A stretch of DNA of 7,491 nucleotides, taken from contig JAJXXG010000994.1 in the NCBI GenBank assembly GCA_021781255.1, positions 1 to 7,491 of the forward strand. The letters are read 5' to 3'. This DNA is from Acidobacteriota bacterium (GTDB taxonomy: Bacteria; Acidobacteriota; Terriglobia; Terriglobales; Acidobacteriaceae). Of this stretch, positions 1-5,770 are shown piece after piece (the stretch's first letter is position 1; every line of letters starts with the position of its first letter). The notes beneath the pieces are model-generated. The model searched no databases. It was given only the letters and a program-made list of their open reading frames with translations, and had not been told where the DNA came from. The position numbers were made by a program, and so were the translations under genes.

Positions 1-935
1 AATGGATCCTTGCTGTCGATACGCTGCCCGGTCCAGTTCGCCACCCAGCCCGGAGCTTCACGCAAAAACTGCGTCGTCCCAAACGTGTCCGGCAGCAAAA
101 TCAGCAGCTCACCCTGGTAGCTTTGCTGCCACAGCTCCAGCAGTCTGTACTGCGCCGTCCGCAGCTCTTCTTCGCTGTCCGCCAGCGCAGCCAGTGCCAT
201 CGGCAGCTCATGCGCATTTGTGCCAATTGCCTCCAGGTCGTGCTTGTAGGCGAGATACGTATTCGAGCTCCCGGCAAAGCTCTCGCCCAGCACGTCACTC
301 ATCGCTTTCACCACGTACTCCTGCCACAGGAAGCTGTGTCGACGCCGCGTTCCAAAGTCGCTCACATTCAGTCCCGGAACGCCGCGCATCCGTTCCATCT
401 TTTCCCACAGGCGCGTTTTCGCCCGCGCATAAAGGATGTCCAGCTCAAACTCTGTCAGCTCCTTCAGGCTCGCCCGCGTCTTCAGTTCGTCAATCACTTC
501 CAGCGCATATATCTCCCACAGCGTCGTGGCCGTCCACGGCCCCTCAAAGCAGAGCGAAATCTGCTCATCTTCCATCGAGAGCTCGAAGTCCGAGAGCCTG
601 AAATCCTGCTCCAGCCATTCCAGAAACGCCGGCTCAAACATTCCCCGCCGTCCATAGAACGTGTTGCCGGCCAGCCAGATCAGCTCCGACTTGTGAAAAC
701 GCAGCCTCCGCACGGCTTCCAGTTGATCGCGCAATTCCTCCAACTTCAGCACGCGGCCCAGCGGAACCGCCTGCGTACGGTTCACCACCGTGAAAGTCGC
801 ACGCGTTGTCGGAAAGTTCTTCCAGATGAACTGCAACATAAGGAGCTTGTAAAAATCTGTATCCAGCAGCGACCGCGTAATCGGATCCAGTTCCCAGTTA
901 TGGTCGTGTGCTCGCCTGGCCAGGTTGATAATCAC
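1..935 (-). CDS. pncB: Nicotinate phosphoribosyltransferase, 3' end outside window
   Basis: This cytoplasmic enzyme of NAD salvage (Preiss-Handler route) makes nicotinate mononucleotide from nicotinate and PRPP, helped by ATP. The 311 visible codons are open to the window edge; the family is usually about 400-440 residues, so roughly the last quarter is missing. Visible family motifs are DTDFYKLLMLQ (residues 25-35), SDFGTRRRHSF (192-202), and SSNTYLAYKHDLEAIGTNAHE (223-243, here given as positions with key residues G238, T239, H242, E243). H242 matches the histidine that is phosphorylated during ATP-driven catalysis. The last visible residues, R305 and DSKDP (307-311), match the conserved RxDSxDP phosphate-binding segment. 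I chose the GTG at 933-935 because the following residues (NLARRAHDHNWELDPI) match the usual N terminus and an in-frame ATG does not fit. The upstream ribosome site is weak (GGA six bases before). The regulator stop lies 13 bp upstream, so the two are probably cotranscribed. Identity is very secure. Confidence 0.94.
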   Translation of the reverse strand, partial: MIINLARRAHDHNWELDPITRSLLDTDFYKLLMLQFIWKNFPTTRATFTVVNRTQAVPLGRVLKLEELRDQLEAVRRLRFHKSELIWLAGNTFYGRRGMFEPAFLEWLEQDFRLSDFELSMEDEQISLCFEGPWTATTLWEIYALEVIDELKTRASLKELTEFELDILYARAKTRLWEKMERMRGVPGLNVSDFGTRRRHSFLWQEYVVKAMSDVLGESFAGSSNTYLAYKHDLEAIGTNAHELPMALAALADSEEELRTAQYRLLELWQQSYQGELLILLPDTFGTTQFLREAPGWVANWTGQRIDSKDP

Positions 936-948
936 AATCGTTCCGCTC

Positions 949-2157
949 TCAGTGTCCCGCCGTGCTTTGCACTGCGGCGTCATGCGATCCGTTCCCGGCC
1001 GCATGTTTCATCAGATGCGCGCCGCACGACTTCCGCACTACAAGTCGCGTCGGAACCAGAACATCGCGAATTGGCAATTCCGGATGTTCCAGGCGTTCCA
1101 GCATCGTGGCCATCGCCACCGCGCCAATTCCCGCACAGTCCTGGTGCACCGTCGTCAGAGGAACCGGAAGCAGGCTCGCATACTTCACGTCATCAATCCC
1201 AACAATCGCCACATCCTCGGGAATCCGCACGCCAATCCGCAGCAGCACCTGCATCAGCCGCGCCGCCGTCAGATCATTCGCGCACACAATGCCCTCTGGC
1301 TTCGCCTCATCCATTATCTTCCGCACAAACTCCTCGTCCTCTGGATTGCCGCGCACCATAGGATTCACCTCCGGGGTCAAGTCGCATGATCGCAGTGCCT
1401 CGCACACGCCAATCGCCCGCGCATCCACAGTGTTCGCAGTATGCTCCTCGGCCACAAACACCAGCCGTCGCATACCCATTGAAAGCAGGTGCGACGCGGC
1501 AATGTAGCCCACGCGACGGTTGTCCACGCCAACCAGGTCATGCGGCGAGCGTTCAGGATAAGACATATAGCAGCGGTCCAGCAGCACCACCGGAATCTGT
1601 GCGCGCTCCAGCGACCGAGCAATCCTCCGGTTCACCGTGTCCTTCTCGCTGGTCAGTTCAATTGGCGCAAAAAATACGCCTGAAACCTTCTGCAGAATGA
1701 ACGACTGCACAAGTTGTTCGGCTTCCTTCGCTGCCTCCCGCACTGTCGATGACGCATTGCCCCACAGCAGTGCATCCGGCCGCGCAAAGGATGACCGCAT
1801 CATCCCATGGCAAATCGGCTCGAAGATCTCCGTAAGTCCCAGCTCTGGAATCAGCAGACCGAAGGTCCGCCCGGTTGCCTGACGCGGCCCCTGCACATGT
1901 GTTCCTGCACCCGGCCGCCGGGTCACCAGACCCATGCGCTGCAAATCCAGCACCGCCTTGGCCACCGTAATCCGCGATGCATGGAACAGCTTACCCAGTT
2001 CCGCTTCACTCGGCAGCCGGTCGCCCGGCTTCAGATCGCCGGCCTGGATGCTCTCAAGCAAATGATCAAAAACACGGCGATGCTTCGCCACGCGGCTAGA
2101 CGAATCGGCCTCTGGGGGAACCGGCAACATGCTTGCGGACTTGCGGGGTCTTACCAT
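949..2157 (-). CDS. GntR/LacI hybrid (AraR-like) transcriptional regulator
   Basis: This is a 402-residue DNA-binding regulator. Residues about 26-88 form a GntR-type winged helix: the segment carries LKPGDRLPSEAELGKLF (42-58), the recognition-helix region SRITVAKAVLDL and the wing RRPGAGTHV. Residues about 97-381 form a periplasmic-binding-protein-like sensor of the LacI/GalR type, with VGVDNRRVGYIAASHLL (209-225), CANDLTAARLMQVLLR (292-307) and VAIVGIDDVKYASLLPVP (316-333). GntR head plus LacI sensor is the arrangement of Bacillus AraR, so a sugar or sugar-phosphate effector is likely; the actual ligand is unknown. I prefer the ATG at 2155-2157, which has AAGG seven bases upstream. A TTG at 2176-2178 would add seven residues and has GAGG ten bases upstream, so it remains possible. 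The gene follows a 261-bp gap that probably carries its promoter, and it runs into pncB after 13 bp. Autoregulation and control of pncB or of the upstream kinase are inferences. Confidence 0.92.
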   Translation of the reverse strand: MVRPRKSASMLPVPPEADSSSRVAKHRRVFDHLLESIQAGDLKPGDRLPSEAELGKLFHASRITVAKAVLDLQRMGLVTRRPGAGTHVQGPRQATGRTFGLLIPELGLTEIFEPICHGMMRSSFARPDALLWGNASSTVREAAKEAEQLVQSFILQKVSGVFFAPIELTSEKDTVNRRIARSLERAQIPVVLLDRCYMSYPERSPHDLVGVDNRRVGYIAASHLLSMGMRRLVFVAEEHTANTVDARAIGVCEALRSCDLTPEVNPMVRGNPEDEEFVRKIMDEAKPEGIVCANDLTAARLMQVLLRIGVRIPEDVAIVGIDDVKYASLLPVPLTTVHQDCAGIGAVAMATMLERLEHPELPIRDVLVPTRLVVRKSCGAHLMKHAAGNGSHDAAVQSTAGH

Positions 2158-2164
2158 TCGGCCG

Positions 2165-2168
2165 CCTT
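2165..2168 (-). promoter_or_regulatory. Ribosome binding site of the GntR/LacI regulator
   Basis: AAGG on the minus strand is separated by seven bases from the ATG at 2155-2157. This supports the ATG over the TTG at 2176-2178, whose own candidate site (GAGG, 2189-2192) is ten bases away. The same seven-base spacing is seen for the kinase and the exported protein in this window. Confidence 0.5.
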
Positions 2169-2199
2169 GTCTTCTCAATCGCTCGAGGCCTCATGCGCA

Positions 2200-2209
2200 C
2201 CGCAAGCGG
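2200..2209. promoter_or_regulatory. Short inverted repeat in regulator leader, possible operator
   Basis: CCGC and GCGG arms flank a two-base centre, 43 bp upstream of the preferred regulator ATG and between the candidate promoter and the gene. The position would suit autoregulation. A repeat this short can arise by chance, so this is only a candidate. Confidence 0.2.
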
Positions 2210-2226
2210 AAAAATTGTCTTATGCA

Positions 2227-2256
2227 ACACTACCGGAGACTGGAAAGTTTTGTCGA
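2227..2256 (-). promoter_or_regulatory. Weak candidate promoter for regulator-pncB
   Basis: On the minus strand TCGACA (five of six bases of the sigma-70 -35 consensus) is followed after 18 bases by TAGTGT (three of six bases of the -10 consensus). The -10 element ends 69 bases before the regulator ATG. The match is poor and other placements are possible; I list it because a promoter is expected in this gap. Confidence 0.2.
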
Positions 2257-2363
2257 TGCATTTTCGCCCCTTGCTTATCATAGAGCCGGACAAGTTTAAC
2301 CCGTATGCCATCAGGTAGTTGTAGTCCTGGCCAGGGCAGCCCACGGCTTAGCCAATTCCCTTG

Positions 2364-2373
2364 TTACGTGTAA
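2364..2373. promoter_or_regulatory. Short inverted repeat TTAC-GT-GTAA, possible operator
   Basis: Four-base arms surround a GT centre about 45 bp after the stop of the VCBS/ASPIC gene. The TTAC/GTAA half-sites resemble in style the AT-rich symmetric sites bound by LacI and AraR type regulators, but no second copy was found in the window. The location, about 200 bp from the regulator start, is distant for a simple operator. Confidence 0.15.
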
Positions 2374-2418
2374 GTTAGGATTACATTCCTGTACCCATCC
2401 TGCACCGCTCGTTTGCTC

Positions 2419-4722
2419 TTACCGCATATGGTGGTGCATCTGCGGCGCAATTTTTGTCTTGCCAATTTCAAAGCTCGTCAGGTGCATCAACATCAGCCGA
2501 TTTGCATCCTCGCGCACCCGATAGCGCTGGTTCACACGCACATCAGCAAAATGCTGTCGAATCCCCGAAGCCGGCCACCAGATATCAATCGAGCGAATCC
2601 TCTTCGCCTTACCCAGGCCGATGTGCTGTTCCATCGGATTGCCGCCAAAGCTGGACACCGATCCCACTGCACGATAAATCCTCCGCGCATGCCCACCGTC
2701 GTCAATCGTCACAGTAATCCGAGCGCCATATGCCGCCCGATTGCTGCGCACACCGACTAGTTTCAGCGTCACCCAGTTGTTTCCGTGCCCCGGGTTCTTA
2801 TACAGCGCCGGGTAATATCCATCGCCCGGATACGCCCCGCCCAATTCCTCCAGCACATCTTCGTTTCCGTTGCGCTCCAGATCCGCAAAAGCTATCGAAT
2901 GCCCCTTCTGCAAACTCCCAAATCCACCCGACGTCGTCACATCCTGAAAGTACTTGCCCTCCTTGTTGCGATACATCCGCTTCGGCAGCAGCGCTTCAAA
3001 GGATGGATCGCCGAGCCCCGTATACACATCCAGCCAGCCGTCATTATCCAGATCGCCAAAGTTTGCACCCATCACAGTAATCGACCGATCCAGTCCAGCT
3101 GCTTGTGGCACCTCAGTAAATGTGCCGTCGTGGTTGTTCCTAAACAGCACCGACGGCGACGCATGATTCGGCTTGCCCAGTTCCTCCTCACCAATGTCAT
3201 CCATTGATGTCGTCGAATAGCCCCCGGCAAAAATGTCAAGCCAGCCGTCGTTGTTGTAGTCGAAAAACCACGTCGGAAACGTGTACCGCGTACCGCCCAG
3301 CCCGGCCTCTTTCGTAACGTCGGTAAATTTCCACTCCCCATTGTGTGGATCCTTTGGATCCGTCGGTCCGTCGTTACGAAACAGATAGCTCGTCCCAAAC
3401 ATGGTGGATACATACAGGTCCGGCCGCCCGTCATTGTTGTAGTCGCCCCAGGCCACACCCTTCACAAAACCAAGGTTCGATCCCAGGGCACCCGCGATCA
3501 CCGTCTCCGGTCCACCCGGCGCTTTCACCTCGGTAAAGGTCCCGTCGCCATTGTTGTGGAATAACTGTGACGGATGCACGTCGCCCGGCTTTGTCTCATG
3601 CCCCACAAACAGGTCCAGCCAGCCGTCACCGTCGTAGTCCGCCCAAGCAGCCGTCTGCCCCGGACCGTTCACCAGCAATCCCGCCTCCACCGTCACGTCA
3701 TCAAAGGTGCCATTGCAATTGTTCCGCAACAATGACATTGGATACTCGCCGAATTTTCCCCACCAGCCGCCACGCAGCACGAGTACATCCGGGCATCCGT
3801 CATTGTTGTAGTCCGTCAGCACTAGGTTCAGCCCCCCCAGCTCGTCCTCCAGTCCCGCTTCCTTCGTGCGATCGGTAAAAGTCCCGTCGCCGTTATTGTG
3901 AAAATAATGCATGTGGTCCAGTGGCCCTGAGGACGAAAGCATAATGTCCATCAGACCATTGCCTTCAAAGTCCTCTACCAGCGCGCCGCCTGACCTCTCA
4001 AACGCATTCAAGCCCGCCAGTGCCGCCACGTCCGGAAAATATCCAACGTCATACTCAGACTTGAAGAGCGACGGCGGTGCAAGCCACTTCTTCGGCACAT
4101 CCTGTGGATACCGCCCGACCTGCATGTACGCAATGTTCAGCAGCCACCGGCAAATGTCGCTTGCCGGATTCAGCTCCAGCGCTGTTGTGTACTCGCGAAT
4201 CGCATTTTCCGCAGCGCCCTTGTTGCTTTGGATGCCCTTGCCCCTGAGCGGGAAGTTGCAGCTCAGCGCGTTGTGATCTCCAATGCAATTCTCCTGCTCT
4301 CCTTGGCGCAGATAGCACAGTGCAAGCAGCCGGTGAATCGCAAACTGCGTCCGTTTTGGCACCTCGTCCAAGTGCGGTGCGATGTCCCTCACAAGCCTCT
4401 GCATGGTTGCCACAGCCTCCTTGCTGCGGCCCGCGCGCAGTTGCTCATTTGCCAGTTCCATACGCACAGTGACTTCCTGGCTCAGCGTCAGCGGCTTGGT
4501 CAGCACAATCTCCAGATACGCTGTGCGCTGGAAGGGCTTGTTTGGATCTGACTTCCAGTCATAGGCATTGAAAATCGCACGCAGACGTGCGCCCATTTCG
4601 CGTGCACCTTCGCCGTGCGGCAGCTTTGGCGGTTTGCGTGGCGTCATTCCGGTTTGCGCAGCCAGCCCGCACGCCAACGCCACAGCAGCATACGCAATCC
4701 ATCGCACCCGGCCAAAAACCAT
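2419..4722 (-). CDS. Exported TPR-VCBS-ASPIC/UnbV (CRTAC1-like) protein
   Basis: This 767-residue protein is probably secreted or cell-surface; its function is unknown. Residues 1-24 form a Sec signal peptide: a short basic start (VFGRVRW), a hydrophobic core and a small-residue exit (CGLAAQ). C18 is not in a good lipobox. Residues about 60-205 are helical, ending in a TPR-like unit (170-205). C146 and C155 form a close pair (ENCIGDHNALSC) typical of this subgroup. From about 251 to 620 come VCBS/FG-GAP repeats with calcium loops DYNNDG (305, 427, 488), DYDGDG (362) and DLDNDG (557), alternating with NNGDGTF strands; DFEGNG (251) and DLERNG (614) are degenerate. An ASPIC/UnbV domain fills about 648-738, including GARITVTI and DIWWPASG. 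The repeats suggest a beta-propeller. I chose the ATG at 4720-4722 because it gives a clean signal peptide and has GAGGGA seven bases upstream; a start at 4758 would overlap the kinase and add twelve charged residues. The kinase stop is only four bases upstream, implying translational coupling. Acidobacteriota and Planctomycetes often carry several such genes. Confidence 0.9.
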   Translation of the reverse strand: MVFGRVRWIAYAAVALACGLAAQTGMTPRKPPKLPHGEGAREMGARLRAIFNAYDWKSDPNKPFQRTAYLEIVLTKPLTLSQEVTVRMELANEQLRAGRSKEAVATMQRLVRDIAPHLDEVPKRTQFAIHRLLALCYLRQGEQENCIGDHNALSCNFPLRGKGIQSNKGAAENAIREYTTALELNPASDICRWLLNIAYMQVGRYPQDVPKKWLAPPSLFKSEYDVGYFPDVAALAGLNAFERSGGALVEDFEGNGLMDIMLSSSGPLDHMHYFHNNGDGTFTDRTKEAGLEDELGGLNLVLTDYNNDGCPDVLVLRGGWWGKFGEYPMSLLRNNCNGTFDDVTVEAGLLVNGPGQTAAWADYDGDGWLDLFVGHETKPGDVHPSQLFHNNGDGTFTEVKAPGGPETVIAGALGSNLGFVKGVAWGDYNNDGRPDLYVSTMFGTSYLFRNDGPTDPKDPHNGEWKFTDVTKEAGLGGTRYTFPTWFFDYNNDGWLDIFAGGYSTTSMDDIGEEELGKPNHASPSVLFRNNHDGTFTEVPQAAGLDRSITVMGANFGDLDNDGWLDVYTGLGDPSFEALLPKRMYRNKEGKYFQDVTTSGGFGSLQKGHSIAFADLERNGNEDVLEELGGAYPGDGYYPALYKNPGHGNNWVTLKLVGVRSNRAAYGARITVTIDDGGHARRIYRAVGSVSSFGGNPMEQHIGLGKAKRIRSIDIWWPASGIRQHFADVRVNQRYRVREDANRLMLMHLTSFEIGKTKIAPQMHHHMR
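2863..3972 (-). repeat. Run of imperfect VCBS/FG-GAP calcium-loop repeats
   Basis: This part of the exported protein gene encodes about seven related units of roughly 50-70 residues, each centred on a DxDxDG-like loop. The relationship is visible in the DNA: a 17-base segment is identical at 3428-3444 and 3797-3813, and a one-base variant lies at 3245-3261. The first and last units are degenerate at the protein level. Units in such arrays usually fold as blades of one propeller. Confidence 0.75.
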
Positions 4723-4726
4723 ATGC

Positions 4727-5653
4727 CTATCCCTCGATGGACGCTGCAATTCCCGCACGTACCGCTTCTGTCAGTGGCGGCATTGCGCCCGACTGCGAAG
4801 CCACCCAGCCACCCCAACGATTTCCTGCCTCATTCAGCGTCGCCAGCCCCGCTCCGCGCAGCAGATAGTGCGTCATCGCCGCTGTAAACGCATCTCCAGC
4901 GCCAATCGTATCTGCCACCTTCACAGCCACACCCGGATGCTCGTCCCACTCCTCGCGAGTCACGAGCAGGCTGCCCGTGCCTCCGCGCGTCACGGCTACC
5001 AGTTGCAGCGTCGGGAACTCCTCAAGCAAGCGCATCGCACTTTGCCGCAGCGTTTCCTGTCTCGGTTCTTCCTCGGTCTGCAATCCCAGCAGTGCGAGCA
5101 CCCGTGGAACCTCCGCGTCATTCATCTTCATCACTGTCGCCAGTTCCAGTGACTCCTGCACGATCTCGCCCGAGTAATACGGTTCACGCAAGTTCACATC
5201 AAAAACGCGCACGCAGTTTGACGACGTTTGTGCCGCAAGTGTCTGAATCGTCTGCCGCGACTCCTTGCTTCGCTGCGCCAGAGATCCAAAGCAGATTGCA
5301 TCAGCCCGCTCTGCCAGTTGCACCCAGTCGTCGGAAAGCTCCAACGAGTCCCACGCAGCCGGCCGATGGATCGTGTACTCCGGCTGGCCATCTTTCAGTG
5401 TCACTGTCACGCGCCCAGTCTCATGCACTGGATCCACTTGCAGGTACCCGGTGTCTGCTGGCAGCGGATCCAGCACTTCCACCGCCGCACGGCCCAGGTC
5501 ATCGCGGCCAATCCTGCTTAGAATCACCGCATGATTGCCTAATCTGCCCGCCATCACGGTAAAGTTCGCCGGCGCTCCGCCCAGCCGCGGACCCTCCGGC
5601 AGCATATCCCACAGCAACTCACCCAATCCCAAAATCAAATGCGGCTCTTTCAA
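4727..5653 (-). CDS. PfkB-family carbohydrate kinase, fructokinase-like
   Basis: This is a cytoplasmic ATP-dependent sugar kinase of the ribokinase/PfkB family, 308 residues, a normal length. Residues 8-31 carry the substrate-binding start: GLGELLWDMLPEG followed by RLGGAPANF, the form seen in fructokinases. FDVNLR (151-156) matches the usual DxNxR motif. TRGGTGSLLV (222-231) and DTIGAGDAF (248-256) form the ATP and catalytic site, with D254 as the catalytic base and the preceding GAG as the anion hole. I prefer the TTG at 5651-5653: it has GGAG seven bases upstream and places the first strand four residues in, as usual. A GTG at 5693-5695 would give 322 residues but lacks a ribosome site. 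Fructose is the likeliest substrate by motif, though another sugar cannot be excluded. The exported VCBS/ASPIC gene follows after four bases. Whether its product feeds this kinase is not shown. Confidence 0.9.
   Translation of the reverse strand: MKEPHLILGLGELLWDMLPEGPRLGGAPANFTVMAGRLGNHAVILSRIGRDDLGRAAVEVLDPLPADTGYLQVDPVHETGRVTVTLKDGQPEYTIHRPAAWDSLELSDDWVQLAERADAICFGSLAQRSKESRQTIQTLAAQTSSNCVRVFDVNLREPYYSGEIVQESLELATVMKMNDAEVPRVLALLGLQTEEEPRQETLRQSAMRLLEEFPTLQLVAVTRGGTGSLLVTREEWDEHPGVAVKVADTIGAGDAFTAAMTHYLLRGAGLATLNEAGNRWGGWVASQSGAMPPLTEAVRAGIAASIEG
4730..4735 (-). promoter_or_regulatory. Strong ribosome binding site inside the kinase 3' end
   Basis: GAGGGA on the minus strand ends seven bases before the ATG at 4720-4722. 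It sits in the final codons of the sugar kinase, and the kinase TAG (4727-4729) lies between the site and the start codon. It decides the start of the exported protein and shows that ribosomes ending the kinase can reinitiate directly. Confidence 0.7.
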
Positions 5654-5660
5654 GTCTTCA

Positions 5661-5664
5661 CTCC
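5661..5664 (-). promoter_or_regulatory. Ribosome binding site supporting a TTG start for the kinase
   Basis: GGAG on the minus strand lies seven bases before the TTG at 5651-5653. The alternative GTG at 5693-5695 has only a GGAA directly abutting it, too close to act. The site therefore favours the shorter kinase. Confidence 0.5.
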
Positions 5665-5726
5665 AGTGATGCGCAATTCCGTCTCGCTCGCCCACTTCCG
5701 GCGCGCAACTCTGCGGTCACGGCTCG

Positions 5727-5760
5727 TGTTGCGACGCTTGCAACAGCTTTCCCTTCGGGA
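5727..5760 (-). repeat. Two adjacent small hairpins between methyltransferase and kinase
   Basis: In transcript order the first is UCCC-GAA-GGGA (5760-5750) and the second UGUUGC-seven bases-GCAACA (5745-5727). Both stems are perfect. They occupy most of the 117-bp gap between the methyltransferase stop and the preferred kinase start. No T-run follows, so they are not a standard intrinsic terminator. They could be a processing or pausing element or chance. Confidence 0.4.
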
Positions 5761-5770
5761 CATACGGTCG

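Larger units (their letters stand above)
2158..2418. other. 261-bp intergenic region upstream of the regulator
   Basis: This is the only gap longer than 120 bp in the window. It lies after the stop of the exported VCBS/ASPIC protein and before the regulator, and it is more AT-rich than its flanks. No convincing gene is present; an 82-codon minus-strand reading frame starting at 2344 runs into the regulator in another frame and resembles nothing I know. I find no stem followed by a T-run, so there is no clear intrinsic terminator for the upstream gene. The gap holds three short inverted repeats: CCGC-AA-GCGG (2200-2209), CCTGGCCAGG (2326-2335) and TTAC-GT-GTAA (2364-2373). A promoter for the regulator and pncB is expected here. 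Confidence 0.6.

Noticed and set aside
123..1361. A 412-codon open frame on the plus strand opposite pncB and the regulator
   Set aside because: It is antisense to two clearly recognised genes, spans their junction, is rich in Arg, His, Gln and Pro, and resembles no family. Long antisense frames are common opposite GC-rich genes.
2096..2344. An 82-codon minus-strand frame in the gap upstream of the regulator
   Set aside because: Its end overlaps the regulator in another frame, it has no recognisable motif and no good ribosome site.
2380..2405. Possible terminator after the exported protein gene (AGGAT...ATCCT on the minus strand)
   Set aside because: The stem is only five base pairs with a 15-base loop and no T-run follows.
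3348..3363. Two GGATCC hexamers three bases apart, suggesting a cloning scar or mobile element end
   Set aside because: The segment is in frame within the exported protein (encoding a DPKDP linker between repeat units) and no other junction sign is present.
4653..4722. Lipoprotein signal in the exported protein (ALAC at residues 15-18)
   Set aside because: The residues before C18 do not fit the usual lipobox, which has Leu at -3; ordinary signal peptidase cleavage a few residues later is more likely.
4568..5152. A 194-codon plus-strand frame opposite the kinase and the start of the exported protein
   Set aside because: It crosses the boundary of two well-supported minus-strand genes and has the Arg/His/Gln-rich make-up of a shadow frame.
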